From Myrica gale (Eukaryota; Streptophyta; Magnoliopsida; Fagales; Myricaceae), in the NCBI GenBank assembly GCA_963930655.1, contig OZ005609.1, positions 26,771,001-26,835,000 on the forward strand: a stretch of 64,000 nucleotides of DNA, in the 5' to 3' direction. Shown in pieces: positions 23,660 to 34,779 of this stretch. The position numbers and the translations under genes are program-made. How positions within the stretch are numbered: position 1 is the stretch's first letter; each line of letters begins with the position of its first letter. The notes beneath the pieces were generated by a model. It did not search any database. It was not told where the DNA came from and worked only from the letters and a program-made list of their open reading frames with translations.

Positions 23660-24450
23660 AAGCAAGCTCACACCAGTATATATTTGCTTCTCAAGCCAAG
23701 TTTGAACGACTAATATTTACTTGTGAAACCAAGTCCAAAAAACTAATACTCGGTCTGATTACAATTCTAATGATGATGCCGATTAAGCTCGCCTTTTGTA
23801 AATAAAACAAACTATTTAAAAGAAAAAGGGAAAAAAAACGGGGGAAAAAAATTGACCCTGGGATGATATGTGCATAGTTCTTGTTATATAGTTTTCAATC
23901 GTGGCGTTCCTTGGGATAGTTTTGAGAGTATCAATAATGTTTGATAATTTCTAGCTTGGTTGTACCACTGTTTATGTTATGTTTTTCAGTACTATTTTGC
24001 TAGGTTAGGATGTACTGACTTGTTATGTTGATCACTTGACCCTGGATGAGGTTTTGCTTTTTTCCTTATCTTATACCAGATCTTGTGTAATAGGGTTAAT
24101 CCTTTGTGAATTCTTGTTGATACCAATACATATTACCCAAACGAAAAAAAATTGAAAATTAATTGTTGAAAGTGGCCTAGTACGTACGACAGCCATTTCA
24201 GCATGATGATAAATAGGGTGTTTTCTTGGCTTGTCTATGACAGTTGGGACATGGAATAATTCTCCTCCATAACCTGATCAGAATCATAAATTTGACGGCT
24301 ATAAATCTGGAAGTAGGTTTAATTTACCAGCTGACCATAACTTAGGCTGAGATCAATCAGGTTTATTTTTTCATTTTCAGTTCTGGTAGAACTCGCGAAT
24401 TACCAGATAGTTTGCTGGAGATACATATATAGAGGTGGTGGATATGTATG
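23660..24450. other. Intergenic, 3' flank of the dioxygenase pseudogene
   Basis: AT-rich sequence without coding signals. The part nearest 24,450 should contain the 3' untranslated region and polyadenylation site of the minus-strand dioxygenase, but I could not place a signal with confidence. Confidence 0.4.
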
Positions 24451-24458
24451 CGGATTTA

Positions 24459-26126
24459 TCAGGAGTGGGTGCGTAAAAGTTCAAGGGCTTCACCAGCACT
24501 TAATTTAGTTGAAAGTCTGATTTTTCTATAATCTCATAATTAAAAGGGACATAGAGCCGCGGTTGTTCAGCGTCCACGAGTTCAGGTGGGGCTTCTACGG
24601 CTGCCTCCTTCGGTCCTAAGACAAATGAAGCGATTGACACTCGAATGCTTGCTTCTTTGCACTGGACTCGATGCTTCACGTTACAAAACCTCCCGTTGCT
24701 CCAAGCCTTCGACATATCAGCAAACACTCATAACAAGTTTTTAAGTCAAACAAAGTAAAAAAAGTTCCAAATAATGAAAGACATGGGATCGTCTGCCTAC
24801 CTTAGCAAGGTCCCCAAGATTGACAAGGAGGGTGCCTGGCAAGGGTTGCACTGACACAAATGCACCGGACTTATCCATGACTTTCAGGCCACCGACATTT
24901 TCATCGTCTTGAAGTATGGTTAGAAATCCTGAATCCGTGTGTATTTGACACCAGAGGCTCCTATAGCTTCAGGGGTGAAGTCGTATTTGTTTATCCTAAA
25001 CTGGCAAGGCCGTGCCTCGAACAAATTGCTGACCAATCCCATACTTTTGGCCAACATTCGCCCCAACTCCATTGCCAGCTCATGTATAGCTTGAGCGTAC
25101 ATCTCTATTATCTCCCTGGAAACAAGACAGCGCAAGTAGAATCAACCGATGGCTTACAAAAAGAACAGAAAAGTGGAATCAACTTATGACTAAAACCAGT
25201 ATCTGCGTTTTCTTTTTCCCTTCTAGATAATTGCATTTTTGGCGCATTTTAAGGTAACTATATATTGTTTCTCACAGAGCTTTGGGAGGATGGGTACAGT
25301 ATTTGAAGGTTTTTCCCTTCGAAACTACATATATAGCGTGCTTTCTTGTCTCTTTCACGTCTTAATTCTGTAGATTCCACTGTGAACGGGTGCAGGGGTA
25401 AGCAAACCGTCGGTGTGTTGTGCTTTTTTATATGCAATTGGAGAAATTTGTACAGACTGTATACACAGAACCATTCCTTGAAATACAATTATACAAGGTG
25501 CTAGTCTAGTGGTTAAATTAATAATTTGGATCCCATAATTTAGAGCTAAAAACAAAGTTTTCCTTAAAAGAACTTCTTTTGGAGAAACATTTTCCCGGCC
25601 TGTATGTTAGCAAATAGCTATTTAATCTGAGGACAGTAATTGAGAGCACTGGTGTGCTTTTGCAGAGTAATTCGTGTCTGTGTGCAGGATACAGTGGAAC
25701 GGAAATCAAATCTCGATGTACCCGAAAAATTATCTCGAAGTTGAGTATCTAAGTAAGAACAATACGGGAAAGACCACTGTGGTGAGGAGAGGCATCCAAC
25801 TGAGAACAAAAGTGACGCACAGCCTCGACGGAGCCTAAATCATAGAGGCCTAAGGCCTCGTAAAGAGGATTGAGATCGCTCGGTCCGACATAGCCGCTAC
25901 CCACTATAACTTCGGTGTTGCGCTCTTTGATTTCTCTGGGGAGGTCAAGCAGATCTCTCACCACTTCCTTCATTTGTGACATCAGACTCACGGGGATCTT
26001 GTGGTTGATGATCCTGAAACAATCCCATTCCTCAGATGCTTCTCTCAGTTTCTTATATTGCTCTAGATCTACAAATTCCTGCATATCAAGCACAGGGATA
26101 CAGTTCGAATTTCCGCCCTCCACCAT
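24459..26126 (-). pseudogene. 2-oxoglutarate/Fe(II) dioxygenase, DAO (auxin oxidation)-like, three single-base lesions
   Basis: Family: DAO-type 2OG dioxygenases, of which characterised members oxidise indole-3-acetic acid. Three exons (read downwards): about 26126-25777 (IPVLDMQEF, FRIINHKIP, GSGYVGPSDLNPLYEALGLY, FCSQLDASP), 25115-24801 (EIIEMYAQAIHELAMELGRM, then HTDSGFLTILQDDENVGGL, PLPGTLLVNLGDLAK) and 24706-24459 (AWSNGRFCNVKHRVQCKEA, IRVSIASF, PRLYVPF). The Fe ligands His-Thr-Asp and the distal His (KHR), and the 2OG-binding Arg-x-Ser, are all encoded. Three defects prevent a normal product: the exon 1 donor reads AG|TGGT where AG|GTGGT is needed for phase; exon 2 shifts frame just before HTD (GGTGTCAAATACAC); exon 3 shifts near 24,532 (TATGAGATTATAG), removing the conserved C-terminus. 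Each is explained by loss of one G or C. A young pseudogene or assembly errors are both possible. Confidence 0.82.
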
Positions 26127-26129
26127 CTT

Positions 26130-26750
26130 TCCTCGCTTTCCTTCTTCGATCCACTTCTCAATGATCTGACGCCGCCTATAAGACTAATACGATAGAATAA
26201 GTTTCTCCATGCGACACTCACAAAAGGTTGTTCCTTTCGTCACGTATCTTTGTAAAATCTATGAAAAAACTTGTAAAGAAATCAATCAAACACACAAACA
26301 GACAAGAGATTTGATGACGAAGTGAAAAACCTTTGAAAAACCACTACGAGCTAGCAGCCACCCGAAATCCATTAAGAAGAAAAACTTACAACAGTGATTC
26401 AGACGCGAGCAACCCAGTTGCTTGACTCTGACAACCCTGATGTAATAATCTAAGCAACCTCGCTCAGACCCGCTCCAAGAGGCATTCACATTAACGCCTT
26501 GAGGTTTTTCTTATAGATCTCCACGAACACTCTTGTTCATCAGCACTCCTTCGCCACCATGAAGGAATCAATACAATATGATTGACGAATGAAGGAAGAA
26601 ATCAACCAACTTGAAGCACAAAACTTATCAACTCTCTTTCAAGGAAGAAGGCACCCAAAACACTAAATAGACTCCTCAAAAAGGTTTAGGACAGTCAGCC
26701 TCCATCATAGTAGGGTTTCCCCGGTCTTCAAAAGGAAACTAAAAAAATTC
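26130..26750. other. Intergenic, 5' flank of the dioxygenase
   Basis: No gene recognised. The sequence probably includes the promoter and leader of the dioxygenase. An open frame at 26,286-26,489 on the minus strand has no family motif. Confidence 0.4.
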
Positions 26751-26764
26751 AGCGTTTTCTGAAA

Positions 26765-27040
26765 TTCGCCGGAGGCCGCTCGAGCGACGGTCGAGCGCTC
26801 GTCAAACGCAAAGCTTATGTCTGAATTTTTTCTACTCGCGCTCGAGCTGATGTCGAGCAATTGTCGAACGTGATGAGTCTGTATAAAATTCTCAAATGGT
26901 GCTCGAGCACTGGTAGAGCGTGAAGAGTCTGTCAAATTTTATGAAAGGACGCTAGCGTGTCGAACGCTAGTTGAACGTAATGACTTTGTATGAGATTTGT
27001 AGAGGGCGCTCGAGCGCTTGTTGAATGTGATGGACACTTT
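26765..27040. repeat. Degenerate minisatellite with CGCTCGAGCG core
   Basis: Four to five units of about 55-65 bp each contain a palindromic CGCTCGAGCG-like core, a TGTCGAACG-like partner and a TGATGAGTCTGTATNAAATT-like spacer. The units begin near 26,770, 26,835, 26,895, 26,948 and 27,005. They are diverged and non-coding. Confidence 0.65.
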
Positions 27041-27286
27041 AAACAGACCACTTCTAACTCTTGAACAAGGGACCAAACTTACAACTCAAACACGACATAT
27101 TTTGACACGGAATGATGTCAATACGAAAATACCCTAACAACCTATAATCCATTACTATATAAAACGGCAGAAAGCAAGATAAAGCTTGTTTATAGATAAT
27201 ACGACACTAATGAAGGTTACACGCTTGCTTTATTGTTTCACTCTCCTTATTTGTTGAGACACTACTGCATCAGCGTGTTCGTATCT

Positions 27287-28799
27287 TGTAACGGCCCGTA
27301 AGATTTCTCCAAACGAAAAGATTTTCATATAAACTTAGGCTTTTTCACCACGGATAATCATTTATCTAGGCCTCAATATTTCAAAACCAATTTTGTACAA
27401 CCTTAGTAAAATATCTATACACCATAAAAAGCTCAAAAATATCAATCCGAGCACTAAAATTTACATTAGCATATCTGATATTTCCAATATCGATGAAGAT
27501 CTCCCAAAATAATACAATATTGAATTCCCCAACATTAATCTTCAAATGTACTCTTGAAAACACGCCTTCGAAACACAAATATCTCTGAAGCTCCTCGAAC
27601 TTCTCTAATTCCGCCAACTCTGGAAAATATGAAAATAAGGGGTGAGCTACGACTAGCTCAGTAAGTAGTAAGTCAATGAGGGTTGGGGAAAAGACAATTT
27701 TATCACAATAGCCGAAATCCAGAATAAAACACCGTGAGCCATACCGAATCCAAAAATATCAGTTTGTAACAAAAATATCCAAGGCCACGCAATATAGGGA
27801 AATCACCAATGGTCACACAGACCTCCAGGCCACAAAGACCTTCTAACACCAGGCCACACAGACCTCCAGGCCACAAAGACCTCAAAATATTAGGCCACAC
27901 AGACCTCTGGGCCACAAAGACCTCCAAATACCACGAGGGGTATCAAATTGGCCACACAGACCACAAGGATAAATTGGCCACAAAGACCATAGAGATATAT
28001 CACCAGCGCAAGGATAATTTTCATAATATGCTCACCAAACAAGTTATAAATATTTCAATTGAGTTTTACGAAAATCTCAACAATCTCATTTTACCCAAAA
28101 CTTGTTCAATTCCCCAAATAATACATCAAAACCATATAAAATACGATGCACGTTCAAAATCTCATTGAAGAACCACTTACCTCGAACGTTTAATCAATCC
28201 TTAAAGCTTCTCCAATAATTGCCGAATAATCTCTCGGAAATTAGTAGCACAACATCAATCCTAATTTTGGTCTCCAATATACATCTCTGCAACTATTTAT
28301 TAACCTTGATCTCTGCAGCTATTTATTAAGCTCAATCTCTGCAACTTTAAAATTCAAACATACCTCTATCCAACACTTTTAAATTCAAATTCAATATCAA
28401 ATCTTTATTCAAACCTTTAAAATCAAACTCAAGATCAAATCTTTATTCAAACTTTTAAATTCGAACTCAAGATCAAATCTTTATTCAAACCTTTAAATTC
28501 GAACTCAAGATCAAATCTTTATTCAAACCTTTAATTCCAATTCAAGATCAAATCTTTATTCAAACCCTTAAATTCAAACTCAAGATCAAATCTTTATTCA
28601 AACCTTTAAATTCAAACTCAAGATCAAATCTTTATTCAAACCTTTAAATTCAAAAATAGATTACATCTCCATATCAACACCTTTAAATTCAAAAATACAA
28701 TTAAACCTCTATCCAAAAATCAAACACAAGATTAAACACTATCTCTTCATTTAAAATTCAAATTAATCACTTACACATTTTTCGGGACGGGATATTACA
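27287..28799 (-). repeat. LTR (3' LTR of the minus-strand element)
   Basis: 1,513 bp, TG...CA. It contains two tandem arrays. About six units of a GGCCACACAGACCTCCA / GGCCACAAAGACCT repeat lie at about 27,815-27,990. About eight units of a roughly 38-bp TTCAAACCTTTAAATTCAAA / CTCAAGATCAAATCTTTA repeat lie at about 28,360-28,650. The small open frames inside it are duplicated in the other LTR and look non-genic. Confidence 0.93.
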
Positions 28800-29218
28800 A
28801 TCTCCCCTCCTTAAAAGAAATTTCGTCCCCAAAATTTGCGACACCTTCCACAAAGAATAAATCCATTAACAAACCAAATCACAAATTATTCATGCTTCTG
28901 CTGCGCACTCTGATCATACAAAATCACCTCATAATTTTTTATTAACACAATTCAAGCCTAAAACCTAAACTCATACTATTTACAAGCCTAGACTATGATC
29001 AACATCAATATCCTCAAAACAAGCACATAACTTTAGCTCTTATCTGTAATAGAATGACCAAGATTTGAATTTCTTCCAAATTTAAAGTTATAATCCGATT
29101 TCAATCAAAATCCTTCTGAAAATCGATGGAGTTACCACATATCAAAACATATGCTCGGACTTCAATCAAAATCTTCCTAAGAGTCTACAGAATCACAAAT
29201 CTATGCTTTGATACCATC

Positions 29219-30731
29219 TGTAACGGCCCGTAAGATTTCTCCAAACGAAAAGATTTTCATATAAACTTAGGCTTTTTCACCACGGATAATCATTTATCTA
29301 GGCCTCAATATTTCAAAACCAATTTTGTACAACCTTAGTAAAATATCTATACACCATAAAAAGCTCAAAAATATCAATCCGAGCACTAAAATTTACATTA
29401 GCATATCTGATATTTCCAATATCGATGAAGATCTCCCAAAATAATACAATATTGAATTCCCCAACATTAATCTTCAAATGTACTCTTGAAAACACGCCTT
29501 CGAAACACAAATATCTCTGAAGCTCCTCGAACTTCTCTAATTCCGCCAATTCTGGAAAATATGAAAATAAGGGGTGAGCTACGACTAGCTCAGTAAGTAG
29601 TAAGTCAATGAGGGTTGGGGAAAAGACAATTTTATCACAATAGCCGAAATCCAGAATAAAACACCGTGAGCCATACCGAATCCAAAAATATCAGTTTGTA
29701 ACAAAAATATCCAAGGCCACGCAATATAGGGAAATCACCAATGGTCACACAGACCTCCAGGCCACAAAGACCTTCTAACACCAGGCCACACAGACCTCCA
29801 GGCCACAAAGACCTCAAAATATTAGGCCACACAGACCTCTGGGCCACAAAGACCTCCAAATACCACGAGGGGTATCAAATTGGCCACACAGACCACAAGG
29901 ATAAATTGGCCACAAAGACCATAGAGATATATCACCAGCGCAAGGATAATTTTCATAATATGCTCACCAAACAAGTTATAAATATTTCAATTGAGTTTTA
30001 CGAAAATCTCAACAATCTCATTTTACCCAAAACTTGTTCAATTCCCCAAATAATACATCAAAACCATATAAAATACGATGCACGTTCAAAATCTCATTGA
30101 AGAACCACTTACCTCGAACGTTTAATCAATCCTTAAAGCTTCTCCAATAATTGCCGAATAATCTCTCGGAAATTAGTAGCACAACATCAATCCTAATTTT
30201 GGTCTCCAATATACATCTCTGCAACTATTTATTAACCTTGATCTCTGCAGCTATTTATTAAGCTCAATCTCTGCAACTTTAAAATTCAAACATACCTCTA
30301 TCCAACACTTTTAAATTCAAATTCAATATCAAATCTTTATTCAAACCTTTAAAATCAAACTCAAGATCAAATCTTTATTCAAACTTTTAAATTCGAACTC
30401 AAGATCAAATCTTTATTCAAACCTTTAAATTCGAACTCAAGATCAAATCTTTATTCAAACCTTTAATTCCAATTCAAGATCAAATCTTTATTCAAACCCT
30501 TAAATTCAAACTCAAGATCAAATCTTTATTCAAACCTTTAAATTCAAACTCAAGATCAAATCTTTATTCAAACCTTTAAATTCAAAAATAGATTACATCT
30601 CCATATCAACACCTTTAAATTCAAAAATACAATTAAACCTCTATCCAAAAATCAAACACAAGATTAAACACTATCTCTTCATTTAAAATTCAAATTAATC
30701 ACTTACACATTTTTCGGGACGGGATATTACA
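29219..30731 (-). repeat. LTR (5' LTR of the minus-strand element)
   Basis: Near-identical to the other LTR with the same internal tandem arrays. The primer binding site complement lies immediately to its left (about 29,205-29,217 on the plus strand, TGCTTTGATACCA). Confidence 0.93.
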
Positions 30732-30736
30732 TATCT

Positions 30737-32213
30737 AATAAAGATGTAGTGTTCGCGGAGCGCATTTACGAAACGGAGGAAAGCGAAATAAAGCTTGTTT
30801 ATAGATACCGCACTAACAAAGGTTTCACACTTACTTTTATTTTTTCCCTCTGCTTATTAGTTAAGACACTCAACGATGGTATTTAAGATATATTTATATT
30901 TACTTCTAGCATTTTGTCAGCTAGATTGCTAATTTTGTGCTGATTGATACTTCTCCTTGTGTTCCTCCCTGATGGGGTTCTCTCTTTGAGACTGATCTTG
31001 TTCTTGATTATCCTCATTGAGGATAGTTGTTAACACACTATTAGATTTATGTTCGTTCGATTCCACTACGTGTTGTGTTGAAAACTAGAGGTAGGCATTG
31101 ATTGTACGTGCTTTTTCCTTTTGTGTTTCTGAATCTTGCTTCGAACTAATAAACTATTGATTTTCCGTCTAGAACAATGTCAAAGAAAGTTTATTACTTA
31201 GTTTGCTTGCCAAGAACAATGTCAAAGAAAGTTTGTGTTGAGTGATCTAAGAATTTTTGTGTGTGTAAGGTTTCTAAGAATCCTATTTCTAAATCCTTTA
31301 CCTCTTCTTTTGTCCGCAACATCTCTCTCTCTCCCCTCTCCCCCGACGCCGGTAAAAAATAGGCCAAAATATTACCCGTACTCCTGTGGTATAACTTTTT
31401 TTTGAATATGCCCTTAGAGTTCAATTTATTGTCCCACTGCCTTTGTGGTGATGTATCTATCTCATAAATACCCCTTAATCCATATTCCTTTTCCAAACTA
31501 ACGAAAAATGTTGAGTTGTCAAACAATTACACGTCATAGCCAATACCAAGAGGACACATGTTACATTTGCTGATTGAGCATATATCCATGTGGTTCCCGT
31601 ATAGTCCACAGTGTCCACACTTTTATTGTTTCGAAATTGCCCCTGCCACGTCAGTAAAAATTGCCCGCACACTTTTTGTCACCCATTGCCCATCCCATTC
31701 GTGTCGCCTTCCACCCTACACTCGAACATTTCTCTACGAAACACTCGAAAATTTCCCCAAATTAGTGGAACTCTCGAACCCTAACTATTTACCCCAAATC
31801 AATTGAACCGTGCCCATTTTCCTCAAATCACTTGAATGAAAGAAACAGACAATCAAACCATGCCCAGACCACGCTGTCTTCGACTCCATCGGTGGTTAAC
31901 GCTGTCTACCTAAGGTTTTTGAAAGGTAAGTAAAAATGTTTAGGAATTTCTCAGCTCCAAAAATGATTTTTTGTTTAAAGTGTACATCACCAAATACGTT
32001 GTTCGGATTCCCTGAAAAAAAGGATGGGAGATACCTTTGGTCACAACTCAAGATAAGATAACTGACATCAAATTTTATTGCGAAAGCAACGATTTCATGA
32101 AAATTTATTTATATGTTGTTGTTGAAAATGTCTGTACTTTTATAAGTTTTTCTATTTTGGGAATGTTCGGTGGGTTTTATACGGAATTTTTGAAGCCATA
32201 AAGGCAGTCGGTG
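30737..32213. other. Intergenic, no gene recognised
   Basis: Mixed AT-rich sequence between the LTR element and a solo LTR. Minus-strand open frames at 31,194-31,526 and 31,475-31,672 have no recognisable motif. Nothing else is supportable. Confidence 0.4.
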
Positions 32214-33449
32214 ACAATTGTTGGCTTTTGTGCACAATAAAAAATTTGATGATTTCAATAAATGGATTAAGTTTATAAAATTGACATCTTCAAAGACAAA
32301 GTCATGTTTCATCAAAGAGCCAAAAACTTGAAGAAAGAAGATCAAGAAGATGCAAAGAGCTCAAAAGTGAAGATTCAAGACCTTAGGGTATATCCTTGTA
32401 ACTCTTTGTTTCACTTTAGACAAGGATTATGAATCACACTTGCATAAACCGTTTTACCTTTTTTTTGAAAGATTAAAATATTTTGAAAGGTTTCAAAATA
32501 TCCCAAACAAATTCTCAAACCTTTAATATACTTATGGGAAATAAGTCTTAAAAATTGGATGTTTAAAGGTGGTAAAAAACATGGTTTTAAAAGAACCGGA
32601 TCATGTGCTTAAGTTGGGGAGATCGACCGACTGATGACTGCTTGGTATAGAGCCGTTGAGCTTCTGACAATATGACCGTTGGGGTAACGATAACTTGAAG
32701 CGGTCGACAGGTTCATGTAGCGGTCGACCGACTCGTTTTGATAGATGACTCCCAACGGTTATAAACTTCTAGCTTTCATATGTGGCCTATAAATACACAT
32801 CCGTAACGTCTAAAATTAATACACAACGACCACATATCATTTAGATCACTTGAGAAATATTCTAAACCTTCTTATTCTATATTTCCCATATCATTCACAC
32901 AAAACACAATTTATATCTTTCTCTTTGTGTGAATAAAGAGATAAAGTTTTCCAATTTTATATCTACTCTTCGAGAGAGTCTTGTTCTTCAATCTTCATAT
33001 CAAAAGAGGTGTTTCCTTTAGTGAGGTTGTTCACTAAAGAATAAGCTTAGAGCGGGTATATCTCAAGCTTGGTGAGGTTGTGAGTGGTGAGCTAGAAAAA
33101 CTACTTGGGTGAGTTTGAGTGTTGAGCCCGATAAAACACTTGTACGGTTCTCTAGCGCCCGGGAGCTAGAGTGTAAGCTATTTGAACAATAGCGGAGAAA
33201 CCTCAAGGCTCAGTGAAGGAGCTTGAGGGGTGGATGTAGGCGGGTTTGCCGAACCACCTAAAAATCAAGTGTTTGCTTCTCTTACCCTTCTCTTTACTTT
33301 TAGCACGTATTTACACTTGTTGCATATTATATACTCGTGCTAAATTAATAATTACTTTGCAAACACGTCTTTGAGGGTTTAAAGCGAAAAGTTTAGAAAA
33401 TCAATTCACCCCCCTCTTGGGTTGTCTTAATCCTAGGACTAACAACAAT
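32214..33449 (+). mobile_element. Solo LTR, 1,226 bp, with TSD ACAAT
   Basis: The LTR runs from TGTTGGCTTTTG at 32,219 to CCTAGGACTAACA at 33,444, with ACAAT directly outside each end (32,214-32,218 and 33,445-33,449). A TATA box (CCTATAAATACAC, about 32,788-32,800) and an AATAAAG motif inside support the plus orientation. The general layout and the CTTAATCCTAGGACTAACA end resemble Ty1/copia SIRE-type LTRs. No internal region remains, as expected after LTR-LTR recombination. Confidence 0.85.
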
Positions 33450-34500
33450 AACCAATGAGCCAGCTACAGATATGGATTGTCATTCGTCCACCCATACATG
33501 TGCCCCCTTTCGCTGAATTGAATATTGTCCACTATAAATGTGTCCCCCTTGGTTGAATTGCAACTGTCGTTTACCCATATAAAAATGAAGTGGTCCCTCC
33601 TAAAATTCCAGGCTATCTTTTTATTTGTCGTTTGCCCGTATATTAACGAAGTGGTCCCTCCTAGAATGTGAAGCTGTCTTTTTATCTGTCGTTAGTTATT
33701 GACATGTGTGTTTGACTAATTCAGGGTGACATTTGTTTCCTTATGATGTCCCTGTGGTTTACATTTTAGTTCACTTTATTCTTAAGCTTCAAATTATCAA
33801 AGTTGGTTGGAATTTTAAAAGAAAATGAATTTAGGATAGGCTAATTTGGAAGAATGAAACTTTTTAAAATACTTATAGTTAGTAACTCCCACAATGTTCT
33901 TAAATGCACACACATTAGTTGTACTCATTTTATTGAACAATTATAGCCCAGTGTTTTAAATTCTAGAGTTGGGCATACTTCATGATAACTGGACTGGTGG
34001 ATGAATAAATAATTGTAATAATTTTTTCTTTCTCCTTTTATCAAAACAAATTCAAATCTGTTGGGATTATCCAATTGAAAAAGGCCAATATCCGGCTATG
34101 TGCACCTTATGAAAATCATACCTTTGTATTACTGTTTTCAAAATTGAGATAGTAATTTTTTTTACTTAATTTTTTCTTTTGGTCCCACCACTGAGTTGGA
34201 AACCTCCACTCTGTTTTTGTGGAAGTATAAGTACTATTTGAACCAGACCTAAATAGCAGTATCAATAGGATGGTAATAGGTAGAATGTCCTAGATGAGCA
34301 TGCTTGCATTCAAATGGTCACGTGGATGGAAAAAATTAATACAGCAAAAAAAATTATATTTAGCAGGATTGGTCTATCATTACTGACATTTGTATTGGGT
34401 CGTGATTTACAGTGATATTTTATCCAAATGGTCGTATGGACAGAAAAAAAATTTAATTCTGAATATTGTTTGGGTGAATGTTGTTTCGTGTTCTGAATCT
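33450..34500. other. Intergenic, no gene recognised
   Basis: A degenerate two-unit repeat of about 85 bp (GTCGTTT.CCC.TAT, AAGTGGTCCCTCCTA) lies at about 33,560-33,700. The rest is AT-rich and non-coding. It may be the 5' region of the MULE fragment that follows. Confidence 0.4.
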
Positions 34501-34520
34501 TGTTACGTTCAATTTACAGA

Positions 34521-34735
34521 TGATGAAGATTGTTGTGCATCATGGAGGGGGAGTGGAGTTTCGGAAGAGGGACTACATTGGAGGGCATATTAGCCATTTA
34601 GGAAACCTCGACCTTGACAATATCTTAGTCACACATCTGTGAACGTTGTTGAAGACAACTATGAACTACGCAGATGCTGTAGAGTTGTGGTGTAAGCTAG
34701 AGAGAGATGACTCTCAGTTTGATTTGAGCCCTCTT
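34521..34735 (+). pseudogene. MuDR/MULE-type N-terminal (PB1-like) domain fragment
   Basis: Translation from 34,521 gives MKIVVHHGGGVEFRKRDYIG, then GHISHLGNLDLDN, stop, and MNYADAVELWCKLERDDS in the same frame. This is the 'hHGG...Y.GG...D.D...L..lvkelGY....lwykl' pattern of the N-terminal domain of plant MULE transposase-like proteins. A TGA at about 34,639 interrupts it, and no transposase core, zinc knuckle or terminal repeats were found downstream, so it is a fragment. Confidence 0.6.
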
Positions 34736-34779
34736 ACACATTCTTCCTTCTTCTTCCCCCCCTCACCAAAATAAGAAAA

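Larger units (their letters stand above)
27282..30736 (-). mobile_element. Young non-autonomous LTR retrotransposon with TSD TATCT
   Basis: Two direct LTRs of 1,513 bp (27,287-28,799 and 29,219-30,731) begin TGTAACGGCC and end GATATTACA. TATCT lies outside both ends (27,282-27,286 and 30,732-30,736). Next to the right LTR the minus strand reads GA then TGGTATCAAAGCA, a tRNA-Met primer binding site; next to the left LTR it reads AAGGAGGGGAGAT, a polypurine tract. The element is therefore in minus orientation. The internal region is only 419 bp and has no gag or pol, so it must be mobilised in trans. I noticed one LTR mismatch (C/T near 27,617/29,549), which implies a very recent insertion. Confidence 0.93.
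27174..30870. repeat. About 100-bp direct repeat flanking the LTR element
   Basis: AGATAAAGCTTGTTTATAGATA, then CACTAA.GAAGGTT.CAC, CTCC.TATTTGTTGAGACAC on the left (27,175-27,262) recurs as AAATAAAGCTTGTTTATAGATACC and so on to TTATTAGTTAAGACAC on the right (30,786-30,870). The two copies are older and more divergent than the LTRs, so the LTR element inserted between pre-existing tandem copies. Confidence 0.7.

Noticed and set aside
27381..30100. Identical 78-, 74- and 119-residue open frames present twice
   Set aside because: They are inside the two LTRs and overlap on opposite strands; the 119-residue one is a tandem-repeat translation.
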